Assembly (NCBI RefSeq): GCF_002440555.1
Contig: NZ_DJUR01000036.1
Location: 75,436-82,626, forward strand
Direction: 5' to 3'
Origin: Aerococcus sp. UBA6277
Lineage (GTDB): Bacteria > Bacillota > Bacilli > Lactobacillales > Aerococcaceae
Length of the DNA: 7,191 nt
Part shown: positions 1 through 5,478 of the stretch, in pieces
How the letters are laid out: every line of letters starts with the position of its first letter
Position numbering within the stretch: position 1 is the stretch's first letter
Notes under the pieces: generated by a model
Databases searched by the model: none
Told to the model about the DNA's origin: nothing
Seen by the model: the letters and a program-made list of their open reading frames with translations, nothing else
Translations under genes and position numbers: made by a program

Positions 1-1332
1 GAATAGTGGTTGATATGTCACATAAATCATTGCAGTACCCCCAGCGCTTGTTTCTTGGAACCAGTAGGATACAGCTTTTTCTTGACCAGATTTTAGTTTT
101 TCAAAAACTGGGTGAATTGTTTTCCAAATACTGGCTGGAAAAAGCGTCTGTGCAGCCATCCCTATCTGACAATTTTCACGATATTGAAAGGGGAACCCCG
201 TCTTATCTTGACAGGGCAGGGTGTAATTTGTGTATTGAATATGTCCTGCTGGATTGATAAAGGTAAGGGTGACTGGTATCCGGTCTAAGATAATCCGCAT
301 TTGGTTGGTAGATAAGAATCCATCGCCAACAGGGAGTGGCATGTCAGGGTCAATGATCGCTTGCTGGTAGCTTTCTGTATCTTGAAATTCGGGTTTTCTT
401 TCCCAGCTGATGAGCATAGCGCCATCAGGAAAATTGATTTTTTGGCTTTCAATGATGGCTTTACGTGGCTGGTCTACATTTTTGGTAAGTGGTGTAGTGT
501 CTTCATGTTGGTCATCATCTTTTTCATCTGAACTTGTCCATGTACCAGTAGGTCGGATAATCGCAAAGCCGTAAATATCACTTTGTTCACTAACCTTGGC
601 CCAATCTTGACTAGACAAACTTTCGGCTAGAATATTTATAAGAATGGCTTCCTCTTTAAAAATCATCTCCTTAAATTCATATTCAAAATCTGCAAAAGCT
701 AACTTTACTATCGTTAATCTTTCTGTAAAATCTGTATTTCTTAATAAATCGACTTGCTTTAAAGCTGCTTGAAATAGGTCACGAATCTCATCATCTTTGG
801 CCCACATAACTTTGGGTGGCGCATGATAACCGTATTTTTCAAGCAGTGGAAAGAAAACCCGTTCTTTACGAGTATAGTGGTGTTCAAATTGCCCTAAGAG
901 TTGGTATTGCCGCTTCAGGCCGTCTGTAAAGTCTAAGCGACTAGGATCATCTTCGTTTAAGGCTTCTAAGGCTTTAAAAATATTGTTGATTCGGTTAATG
1001 CAGGCTCTAAAGGCCATGTTTTCAGCTTTAAATACCTGAACGGGATGATTTTCTTGTTCGATTTCTACAGCTGAATGACCTGTTACTTGGTCTTCAAACA
1101 TGCGGGCATGTACGTTACACAATTTCAAGACATCTTCAAAGGTGATGTCATTATCGTCTTCGTAGATAATTTTTTGCTCCATCATGGCGATTTCAATGGC
1201 CGAAACACCGGAAAAGTGCTGGTTAAATGCTTCTTGTAAACTGTTAGGGTCTACGCCATGGTGAAGTTGCGTCAACATGTCAGTAAGCACCTGTAATCGT
1301 TGTTTTTCTTGGTTAGTATGCTTCTTTTTCAT
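1..1332 (-). CDS. DUF438 / hemerythrin (HHE) / PAS-domain protein, partial (C-terminus beyond left edge)
   Basis: The minus strand is open from ATG 1332 to base 1 (444 codons) with no stop, so the 3' end lies outside the window. Residues about 15-85 fit DUF438 (LTDMLTQLHHGV; FEDVLKLCNVHARMF). Residues about 93-235 fit a hemerythrin-like four-helix bundle, with H96 (ENHPVQVFKAEN), H151-H152 (EHHYTRKERVFFPLLEKYG), MWAKDDEIR at 176-184 and FKEEAILINI near 225-234. After PVGDGFL (334-340), residues about 341-444 resemble the PAS domain usual in DUF438 proteins. Such proteins are cytosolic and probably bind a di-iron centre, sensing or repairing iron/NO damage; this role comes from the family and is not demonstrated. 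The start overlaps the upstream DUF1858 gene by 20 nt, with GGAG 12 nt before the ATG, suggesting translational coupling. D180 stands where many HHE proteins have a ligand His, but I am not sure this is unusual for DUF438 proteins. Confidence 0.88.
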   Translation of the reverse strand, partial: MKKKHTNQEKQRLQVLTDMLTQLHHGVDPNSLQEAFNQHFSGVSAIEIAMMEQKIIYEDDNDITFEDVLKLCNVHARMFEDQVTGHSAVEIEQENHPVQVFKAENMAFRACINRINNIFKALEALNEDDPSRLDFTDGLKRQYQLLGQFEHHYTRKERVFFPLLEKYGYHAPPKVMWAKDDEIRDLFQAALKQVDLLRNTDFTERLTIVKLAFADFEYEFKEMIFKEEAILINILAESLSSQDWAKVSEQSDIYGFAIIRPTGTWTSSDEKDDDQHEDTTPLTKNVDQPRKAIIESQKINFPDGAMLISWERKPEFQDTESYQQAIIDPDMPLPVGDGFLSTNQMRIILDRIPVTLTFINPAGHIQYTNYTLPCQDKTGFPFQYRENCQIGMAAQTLFPASIWKTIHPVFEKLKSGQEKAVSYWFQETSAGGTAMIYVTYQPLF

Positions 1333-1588
1333 TATTTTTCTTTACTCCAATTGGTTGATAGCCATTGTAAATCAGTTGTTGACAGATAAATGCTACGGAG
1401 ACACCAGCAATTTTAGCACCGCGATTAAGGGTCACAAATTGGCCGATTGATTGGCGTAAGATTGGGTCTTCCAAAGGGGTAAAACCAATTTCAACTAATA
1501 AAGCTAATAGGTCGGGATGGTCGTCGATGAGCGTTTTGACAGGTTGGTTAAAGTCAACAGTGAAATCATCGGTAGGGTTCATATGCAA
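1313..1588 (-). CDS. DUF1858 domain protein (ScdA_N-like), small
   Basis: This 91-codon ORF matches the DUF1858 pattern: a start with NQPVKTLIDDHPDLLALLVEIGF, then PLEDPILRQSIGQFVTL, then an ending like AGVSVAFICQQLIYNGYQ. The domain covers about residues 10-72. DUF1858 domains resemble the N-terminal domain of ScdA/RIC iron-centre repair proteins, and are often encoded beside DUF438-hemerythrin genes. A cytosolic role with the next gene is therefore inferred. Start choice: the TTG at 1588 lies 7 nt after AGGA, which is ideal spacing. The ATG at 1582 is 13 nt away and would give 89 residues, so the true start is either of these two. The 3' end runs 20 nt into the DUF438 gene. It is probably transcribed from the promoter at 1647-1675, and it is the first gene of that unit. 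Confidence 0.85.
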   Translation of the reverse strand: MHMNPTDDFTVDFNQPVKTLIDDHPDLLALLVEIGFTPLEDPILRQSIGQFVTLNRGAKIAGVSVAFICQQLIYNGYQPIGVKKNNEKEAY

Positions 1589-1646
1589 TCACTTATCCTT
1601 TTATCCTTTTGAGTAGTTGGTTAAATAGCACTACTACTTGAGAAGA

Positions 1647-1675
1647 ATAGTAAAGTTTCTGAGCTTTGAAAGCAA
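1647..1675 (-). promoter_or_regulatory. Candidate sigma-A promoter for the DUF1858-DUF438 unit
   Basis: Read on the minus strand, TTGCTT (1675-1670), a 17-nt spacer and TACTAT (1652-1647) make a good housekeeping promoter. Transcription would start near 1640, leaving a leader of about 50 nt. The leader contains the complementary segments GTAGT and ACTAC. The -35 box overlaps that of the opposing candidate promoter. Judged by eye only. Confidence 0.5.
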
Positions 1676-1695
1676 TAAACCTAAGGATGTAGATT
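1667..1695 (+). promoter_or_regulatory. Candidate sigma-A promoter for the MIP18-family gene
   Basis: TTGAAA (1667-1672), 17 nt, then TAGATT (1690-1695), with TG directly before the -10. The start of transcription would fall near 1702, at the edge of the palindrome at 1703-1716. The leader would be about 100 nt. A second possible -35 (TTGACC, 1744-1749) lacks a well-placed -10. Confidence 0.35.
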
Positions 1696-1702
1696 TATCT
1701 TA

Positions 1703-1716
1703 ATACAATATTGTAT
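1703..1716. promoter_or_regulatory. Perfect 14-bp palindrome, possible operator
   Basis: ATACAAT is followed directly by its reverse complement ATTGTAT. It sits at about +1 to +15 of the candidate MIP18-gene promoter, a usual place for a repressor site. I cannot assign a regulator: it does not read as an FNR (TTGAT-N4-ATCAA), Rex or cop box. AT-rich palindromes also occur by chance. Confidence 0.35.
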
Positions 1717-1763
1717 ACGAATTAAAATGAGATCATCCTTTCTTTGACCCTTGAAGAGCTAGC

Positions 1764-1781
1764 TAACTAAAGTGATAGTTA
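1764..1781. repeat. Inverted repeat TAACTA-N6-TAGTTA in the MIP18-gene leader
   Basis: Two perfect 6-nt arms are separated by AAGTGA, ending about 11 nt before the ribosome binding site. It could be a protein site or a weak hairpin in the leader RNA. Function is unknown. Confidence 0.3.
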
Positions 1782-1803
1782 ACGCAAAGGAAGGAGTGAA
1801 GAG

Positions 1804-2163
1804 ATGTCCGTATCAGCAAGTACATATGGGATTGTTTTTAAAGGAGAGGCTGTGAACCACCAAAAGGACATAATGGCGCAATTACTCGAGGTTATTGACC
1901 CAGAGTTAGGGATTGATTTTCCAAATTTAGGTTTAATTTATGAAGTAGATCTGAATCTCACAGGTGAGTGTACTGTAGTGATGACCCTTACGACACCAGC
2001 TTGTCCATTAGTATTTGTGATTGAAAAGGACTTTCAGGAAAAGCTGAGTCAATTAACTATCATAAAGGCAGTGACTGTGACGATTACATTCGATCCTGTC
2101 TGGTCAATCCAACGACTAAGTCCTTTTGCCTGTGTCTGCCTTGGTATGCCGATTCAAGGATAA
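1804..2163 (+). CDS. MIP18 / DUF59 family metal-sulfur cluster assembly factor (SufT-like)
   Basis: The 119-residue product carries the MIP18 hallmarks. These are VIDPELGIDFPNLGLIYEV (about residues 31-49), MTLTTPACPL with the conserved Cys (about 60-69), VTITFDPVWS (about 92-101) and RLSPFACVCLG near the end. Family members (SufT, the PaaD C-terminal region, yeast Cia2) help mature iron-sulfur proteins in the cytosol. The conserved Cys of TPACPL is the expected key residue. The ATG at 1804 has a strong GGAG 7 nt upstream. An in-frame GTG at 1852 also has AAAGGAG 5 nt upstream and would give a 103-residue protein starting NHQKDIMAQ, close to the usual family N-terminus. The extra 16 residues are therefore uncertain. 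It stands divergent from the DUF1858-DUF438 pair, which fits an iron-sulfur stress theme. There is an unusual CVC near the C-terminus. Confidence 0.9.
   Translation: MSVSASTYGIVFKGEAVNHQKDIMAQLLEVIDPELGIDFPNLGLIYEVDLNLTGECTVVMTLTTPACPLVFVIEKDFQEKLSQLTIIKAVTVTITFDPVWSIQRLSPFACVCLGMPIQG
1840..1854 (+). promoter_or_regulatory. Internal ribosome binding site and GTG start inside the MIP18-family gene
   Basis: AAAGGAG (1840-1846), a 5-nt gap, then GTG (1852-1854), in frame with the ATG at 1804. Translation may start here as well as, or instead of, at 1804. Confidence 0.45.
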
Positions 2164-2196
2164 AAAGCACTAGGACTGCATGAAATGCCTCTTTTT
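2162..2196 (+). terminator. Weak candidate terminator after the MIP18-family gene
   Basis: AAAAAG (2162-2167) can pair with CTTTTT (2191-2196). Inside is a small GCAT-GAA-ATGC hairpin (2178-2188). The stem is interrupted and AT-rich, so the call is weak. No better terminator is seen before the cop promoter. Confidence 0.25.
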
Positions 2197-2320
2197 ATGA
2201 TAGGATAGATAAACTTATCTGAATATGCTCTATTACAGTAATTAAATTCGAAAAACATACTTAAATTGTTTTTAAAGAGCTCAACCTGGAAAAAAGTATT
2301 CTTGATTAACGCATGATTAT

Positions 2321-2349
2321 TTGCATTTTCAAAATAAGACAATTATACT
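2321..2349 (+). promoter_or_regulatory. Candidate sigma-A promoter for copB
   Basis: TTGCAT (2321-2326), 17 nt, TATACT (2344-2349). Transcription would start near 2356, placing the cop box at about +8 to +23. A perfect TATAAT at 2382-2387 is an alternative -10, but its -35 (TATAGT, 2359-2364) is poor. In that case the cop box would fill the spacer. Either layout lets a bound repressor block transcription. Confidence 0.5.
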
Positions 2350-2362
2350 TAAGTCAAATATA

Positions 2363-2378
2363 GTTTACAAACGTAAAC
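2363..2378. promoter_or_regulatory. cop box (CopY/CopR-type operator), one mismatch
   Basis: The sequence GTTTAC-AAAC-GTAAAC is a perfect inverted repeat with 6-nt arms. The core TACAAACGTA differs at one base from the lactic-acid-bacterial cop consensus TACANNTGTA, and the outer GTTTAC/GTAAAC matches the extended form. CopY-type repressors leave such sites when copper rises, so copper-inducible transcription of copB is inferred. No copY-like gene is in the window. Confidence 0.7.
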
Positions 2379-2398
2379 AAATATAATTATCATGCAGT

Positions 2399-2404
2399 AG
2401 GAGG
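2399..2404 (+). promoter_or_regulatory. Orphaned Shine-Dalgarno AGGAGG ahead of copB
   Basis: A consensus ribosome binding site with no suitable start at normal distance. The first usable in-frame ATG of copB (2434) is 29 nt downstream, and the only nearer purine motif (AGGA, 2429-2432) is 1 nt from that ATG. The triplet 6 nt downstream is ATA, in another frame. Confidence 0.6.
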
Positions 2405-2433
2405 TAGAAAATAAGACAAAACATCATTAGGAT

Positions 2434-3585
2434 ATGCACCATGATCACGACCATGAACATATGAATCACGGAGAGCATAACCATGACCACCATGATCATA
2501 GTGGCCACGATGGTCATGGACATGGCGGACACGGCGCGCATATGATGGCTGATTTTAAGCAACGTTTCTGGGTAGTTTTGGTATTATCTATCCCTTTAGC
2601 GATTATTGCACCTATGCTGATGCACTTGTTTGGTTACCATATTGATTTTCCGGGCCAAGGGCTTCTAGAGTTTGGCCTTGCTACTATTGTATTCTTTTAC
2701 GGAGGTAAACCCTTCTTAAGTCATGCTTGGCATGAATTGAAATCAGGGGTTCCGGGTATGATGATGCTGATTTCTCTAGCGATTGTCGCAGCTTATGTCT
2801 ATTCAGTTTTAACTACTTTCTTCATTAGTGGAATGAACTATTATTTTGAGCTTGCTAGCTTGATATTGATTATGTTGGCGGGACATTACATTGAGATGAG
2901 GGCACAAATGTCAGCGGGTAATGCTGTTGAATCGCTAGCCAAACTCTTACCATCCGACGCTGAAGTGATTCATGAAGACGGATCAACAAGTGAAGTAAAA
3001 GTCGACCAATTGAAGAAGGGCGACCGTATCTTCATCCGGCCAGGTGCGAAGATTCCTATCGACGCTACAGTTTATGAAGGGCATTCTGAAGTAGATGAAT
3101 CAATGTTGACTGGTGAATCTGTACCCGTATTAAAAGAAGCGGACGCGAAGATTGTTGGGGGTGCTATTAATGGTGACGGTATCCTAAAAGCTATTGTGAC
3201 GAAAACGGGTACGGATACTTATTTAGCGCAGATTATTAGCTTAGTTACTGACGCACAAGCACAAAAATCTAAGGCACAATCCATTGCTGATGTCTGGGCT
3301 AAATACCTATTTTATATCGCTTTAGTTGTAGGGATTATCGCCTTTGTCGCTTGGACTGCTATCGACGGCTATCTAATGGGGCTACAGTTTATGGTAGCAA
3401 CATTTGTTATCGCGTGTCCGCATGCGCTTGGGCTAGCAGTTCCCTTGGTAAATGCTGAATCTACTTCCTTAGCTGCTGAATCAGGCTTATTTATTCAGAA
3501 CCGTATCGCATTTGAAGACGTTCATAAGATTGATAAGATCGTTTTTGACAAAACAGGTACCCTTACCCAAGGTGAGTTTGGGTAG
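2434..3585 (+). CDS. copB: CopB N-terminal part: His-rich head, TM1-6, actuator domain, phosphorylation site
   Basis: This is a 383-codon open part. Residues 1-36 are a His/Asp/Gly-rich metal-binding head (MHHDHDHEHMNHGEH...). Predicted membrane segments are about 44-66, 76-95, 107-130, 136-154, 289-310 and 318-339. The actuator motif TGES is at 226-229. C328-P329-H330 in TM6 is the CPH metal site that marks P1B-3 ATPases (copper/silver). The phosphorylated Asp is D372 in DKTGTLT, and the frame ends at residue 383 just after it. Without the nucleotide-binding domain and last two TMs this part cannot pump. Start: ATG 2434 is the first in-frame ATG after the TAG at 2428-2430, with poor ribosome-binding spacing. 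The upstream in-frame codons read KTKHH before that TAG, which suggests that an older start lay further upstream. Confidence 0.85.
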   Translation: MHHDHDHEHMNHGEHNHDHHDHSGHDGHGHGGHGAHMMADFKQRFWVVLVLSIPLAIIAPMLMHLFGYHIDFPGQGLLEFGLATIVFFYGGKPFLSHAWHELKSGVPGMMMLISLAIVAAYVYSVLTTFFISGMNYYFELASLILIMLAGHYIEMRAQMSAGNAVESLAKLLPSDAEVIHEDGSTSEVKVDQLKKGDRIFIRPGAKIPIDATVYEGHSEVDESMLTGESVPVLKEADAKIVGGAINGDGILKAIVTKTGTDTYLAQIISLVTDAQAQKSKAQSIADVWAKYLFYIALVVGIIAFVAWTAIDGYLMGLQFMVATFVIACPHALGLAVPLVNAESTSLAAESGLFIQNRIAFEDVHKIDKIVFDKTGTLTQGEFG

Positions 3586-4493
3586 ACGAGATTACTGTTA
3601 TGGATGGCAAGTTTAATGAAACTACTCTTTTACAAATTGTCTACGCGATTGAAAGCCAATCTGAGCATCCAATTGCTCGAGGTATTGTGAAAGAAGCTGA
3701 AAGTAGAAAGATCGAAAAATTACCGGTTGCTGATTATCACAATTTGACCGGTAAAGGACTTGAAGGTACTGTAAATGGGAAGAATATTCAAATACTAAGT
3801 CCAAAAGCTACTAGACAAGCAGGTTATACATTTGATGAAGAAGCTTTTAAGGCCTCTGCTTCTAAAGGGCGAACTGTTGTCTTTGTTATCTATGATCAGG
3901 TATTAGTGGGTGCTGTTGCAGTATCGGACATTGTCCGTGAAGAAGCTAGGGTAGTGGTAGCTGAACTGCAAAATAAAGGGATCCAAGTGCTGATGTTAAC
4001 GGGTGATAACCAACAAGTGGCAGATTCAGTAGGTCAAGCGCTCCATTTAGATGGTGTCTTCGCAGAGGTTTTATCTGATGAAAAAGCCAGCAAAATTAAG
4101 TCGTTACAAGCGGATGGTGGGCGTGTTGCCATGGTTGGTGATGGGGTCAACGATGCGCCGGCCCTTGCACAAGCTGATTTAGGGATTGCAATTGGTGCAG
4201 GGACAGATGTTGCGAGAGAAACAGGCGATATCATCTTGGTTGATTCAAATATCCATGATGTCTTAAATATTCTTAACCTATCAAAAGCAACCAAACAAAA
4301 GATCAATCAAAACCTCATGTGGGGTGCGGGTTATAATGTGGTGGCTATTCCACTAGCGGCTGGTGTTTTAGCTGGATTAGGTATTGTCCTTGGACCAGCA
4401 TTGTCAGCTATTATTATGTCCTTGTTTACCGTTGTCTGTGCAGTGAACGCACGGATGTTACGCCGTGCTTATAAGAAATTACAAGCCAATTAA
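3582..4493 (+). CDS. copB: CopB C-terminal part: nucleotide-binding domain and TM7-8
   Basis: The frame is continuous from GTA 3582 (VDEITV). The first ATG is at 3600, giving 297 residues from there, but no ribosome binding site precedes it, so separate translation is doubtful. Counting from that ATG: SEHP at 21-24 (ATP binding), TGDN at 134-137 and the hinge GDGVNDAPALA at 180-190. TM7 carries the P1B-3 pattern N-x6-YN-x4-P in full (N238, Y245, N246, P251). TM8 should read P-x6-MSxST-x5-N, but here P266...MSLFT...N283 has Phe at 276 (codon TTT, 4425-4427) where Ser is expected. One C-to-T change from TCT would explain this. The gene ends RMLRRAYKKLQAN, a normal CopB end. No clear terminator follows directly. 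Confidence 0.83.
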   Translation, partial: VDEITVMDGKFNETTLLQIVYAIESQSEHPIARGIVKEAESRKIEKLPVADYHNLTGKGLEGTVNGKNIQILSPKATRQAGYTFDEEAFKASASKGRTVVFVIYDQVLVGAVAVSDIVREEARVVVAELQNKGIQVLMLTGDNQQVADSVGQALHLDGVFAEVLSDEKASKIKSLQADGGRVAMVGDGVNDAPALAQADLGIAIGAGTDVARETGDIILVDSNIHDVLNILNLSKATKQKINQNLMWGAGYNVVAIPLAAGVLAGLGIVLGPALSAIIMSLFTVVCAVNARMLRRAYKKLQAN

Positions 4494-4838
4494 TTCAAAA
4501 TAAAAAGTATCCATGTATAGTTTATTGATATTTAACATGAACCGCAACAGTCTGATAATTCAATTAACTGGGAAGAGGATAGCATTCATATGTTAGAGAA
4601 GACTACTAGGATGTTTCTTATGAAAGAGGAGTCTGTTGATATGAGAATAGTAAGATTAGGACAAACAATATGCCTAAATAGTGATTTCCTTTCTTCACTG
4701 CATGTTGCCTAAACTGACAGCGTGAGAGTATGTTTATATAGACATAGCAAAACATCAAAAATAATTCTTTTCAACAGCAGATTTGAGTGACCTTTGTTCG
4801 GTGAAGAACTCTTCTTTGAGAATAAGGCAAATTAAATG
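4494..4838. other. Stretch without a convincing gene
   Basis: This AT-rich interval between copB and the inverted-repeat element has stops in all frames over short distances. The only start with a good ribosome binding site leads to a 23- or 40-codon ORF (4590-4712, listed separately). I see no RNA gene, no cop box and no recognisable transposase remnant. Confidence 0.5.
4590..4712 (+). CDS. Possible 40-codon ORF (or 23 codons from ATG 4641), unrecognised
   Basis: ATG 4590 has AGAGGA 10 nt upstream. An in-frame ATG at 4641 has a better site, AAAGAGGAG ending 9 nt before it, and would give a 23-residue peptide beginning MRIVRLGQTICLNSDF. The short sequence matches no family I know and has no TM or metal motif beyond one Cys. 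It could be the head of a truncated gene or chance. The only support is the ribosome binding sites. Confidence 0.2.
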   Translation: MLEKTTRMFLMKEESVDMRIVRLGQTICLNSDFLSSLHVA

Positions 4839-4991
4839 AAGAGGCTGGGACAAAAGGTCTCTCAAAAAAATACACTCCCAAAACTATGAACTTTTTTGTT
4901 CAGTAGTGGGAGTGTATTTTTCTATATCTTTATAAAAATAAACGAAAGTGGGACTACCTTTTTCGTAAAAGTAGTTTTGTCCCAGCCTCTT
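4839..4991. repeat. 153-bp nested inverted-repeat element (GAGGCTGGGACAAAA type)
   Basis: The outer arms are perfect 17-nt complements: 4839-4855 and 4975-4991. Inside lies a second perfect 15-bp stem, 4866-4880 with 4907-4921. It is extended by a bulged stem (CTATGAAC against GTTCAGTAG) around a T-rich loop. A third, smaller hairpin (ACTAC...GTAGT, 4953-4975) competes with the right arm, since GGGAC at 4950-4954 could also pair with GTCCC at 4979-4983. The right arm is followed by a T run, so the RNA could end transcription. The GAGGCTGGGACA arm resembles, from memory, a dispersed intergenic repeat of Firmicutes. No protein is encoded. Confidence 0.75.
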
Positions 4992-5008
4992 TTTTATACT
5001 TCTATTCA

Positions 5009-5037
5009 TTGTACTAGAGGTAATTTAAATGTAATAT
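5009..5037 (+). promoter_or_regulatory. Candidate sigma-A promoter for the SHOCT gene
   Basis: TTGTAC (5009-5014), 17 nt, TAATAT (5032-5037). This would give a leader of roughly 125 nt. No cop box is seen near it. Confidence 0.35.
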
Positions 5038-5122
5038 ACAAACAAATATTTAATTATAGTCATAACTTAAGACTTTAGACAACATCCCAAAAGCAGAAAT
5101 ATACGCCGAAGACGCAACGATT

Positions 5123-5159
5123 TTCATTTCGTTTTGTGCCTTGAGCGAAGCGAAAGGAA
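5123..5159 (+). promoter_or_regulatory. Leader hairpin covering the SHOCT-gene ribosome binding site
   Basis: In RNA, 5127-5139 pairs with 5143-5155 around a 3-nt loop, with 12 of 13 positions matched including three G-U. After one mismatch the stem continues with TTC (5123-5125) against GAA (5157-5159), which covers part of the AAAGGA Shine-Dalgarno (5153-5158). It may limit translation. Folding was done by eye. Confidence 0.3.
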
Positions 5160-5170
5160 TGCTTATAAAA

Positions 5171-5410
5171 ATGATGAATTATTATGGTTATGACATGATG
5201 GACGGTTGGGGAATTTTCATGATGATTATCCTGGTAATCTTAATCGTTATTATCGTATACGCGGTGATGAAGCTAGTCCAAGGAGGCAATAATGCTGGCA
5301 CAACTTCAAATGGCCGGGATGAGGCACTTGAAATCCTTGATCAGCGTTATGCAAAAGGAGAATTATCAGACGAAGAATACCAACAAAAGAAGAAAATATT
5401 GAAAAGTTAG
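5171..5410 (+). CDS. Small SHOCT-domain membrane protein
   Basis: From ATG 5171 the product is 79 residues. It has a Met/Tyr-rich head (MMNYYGYDMMDGWG), one strong membrane helix (about residues 15-37) and a Gly/Asn linker. The C-terminal SHOCT domain (about 50-78) reads EALEILDQRYAKGELSDEEYQQKKKIL. SHOCT is a short helical C-terminal module, thought to mediate oligomerisation or binding in small membrane proteins. The cellular role is unknown, but such genes often lie near metal-resistance genes. Start: AAAGGA (5153-5158) is 12 nt from ATG 5171. The ATG at 5159 touches the Shine-Dalgarno, and the upstream TTG at 5141 has none, so I prefer 5171 (or 5174). The terminator at 5479-5533 follows, so the gene is probably transcribed alone. 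Confidence 0.8.
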   Translation: MMNYYGYDMMDGWGIFMMIILVILIVIIVYAVMKLVQGGNNAGTTSNGRDEALEILDQRYAKGELSDEEYQQKKKILKS

Positions 5411-5478
5411 TTGGGTAAGTCTGAAGTTTCATGCTCGAACTGAGTTTTCTCAAAAATATATTCCGGAAATGAACTATT

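Larger units (their letters stand above)
2434..4493 (+). pseudogene. copB: copB, P1B-3 type copper/silver-translocating P-type ATPase, frameshifted
   Basis: Joined across one lost base, the two parts give about 686 residues, close to CopB-family size (E. hirae CopB is in the 700s). Family members sit in the membrane and pump copper or silver ions out at the cost of ATP. All P-type landmarks are present in order: His-rich head, four TMs, TGES, CPH, DKTGTLT, SEHP, TGDN, GDGVNDAPA and two final TMs. The frame breaks at 3580-3585: GAG TTT GGG is followed by TAG, while the -1 frame reads on without a gap as VDEITVMDGKFNE. A GGGG run shortened to GGG explains this. There is no slippery heptamer in the right frame, so programmed frameshifting is unlikely. 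A poor start and a changed TM8 motif suggest genuine decay, but a homopolymer sequencing error cannot be excluded. There is no CxxC heavy-metal domain, as expected for CopB rather than CopA. Confidence 0.88.

Noticed and set aside
6..257. 83-codon plus-strand ORF at the left edge
   Set aside because: It lies wholly inside the minus-strand DUF438-hemerythrin-PAS gene and has no ribosome binding site or family pattern.
2154..2342. 62-codon minus-strand ORF between the MIP18-family gene and copB
   Set aside because: There is no ribosome binding site, the composition is that of AT-rich spacer, and it overlaps the likely copB promoter.
2365..2562. Minus-strand hydrophobic Met/Val-rich ORF
   Set aside because: It is the complement of the CAT/GAT-rich His codons of CopB, which read as Met, Val and Ile on the other strand.
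3570..3590. Programmed -1 ribosomal frameshift in copB
   Set aside because: The zero-frame codons TTT GGG TAG do not form an X-XXY-YYZ slippery heptamer, and the Gly tRNA would pair badly after slipping to TGG. A mutation or read error is simpler.
4896..5078. 60-codon plus-strand ORF
   Set aside because: It begins inside the inverted-repeat element and crosses its arms. It has no supporting ribosome binding site or protein pattern.
5109..5140. TTG at 5141 as the start of the SHOCT gene
   Set aside because: It has no ribosome binding site upstream and sits at the loop of the leader hairpin. The AAAGGA lies after it and serves the ATG at 5171 or 5174.
5250..5453. 67-codon minus-strand ORF
   Set aside because: It is antisense to the SHOCT gene, which has a recognisable domain.
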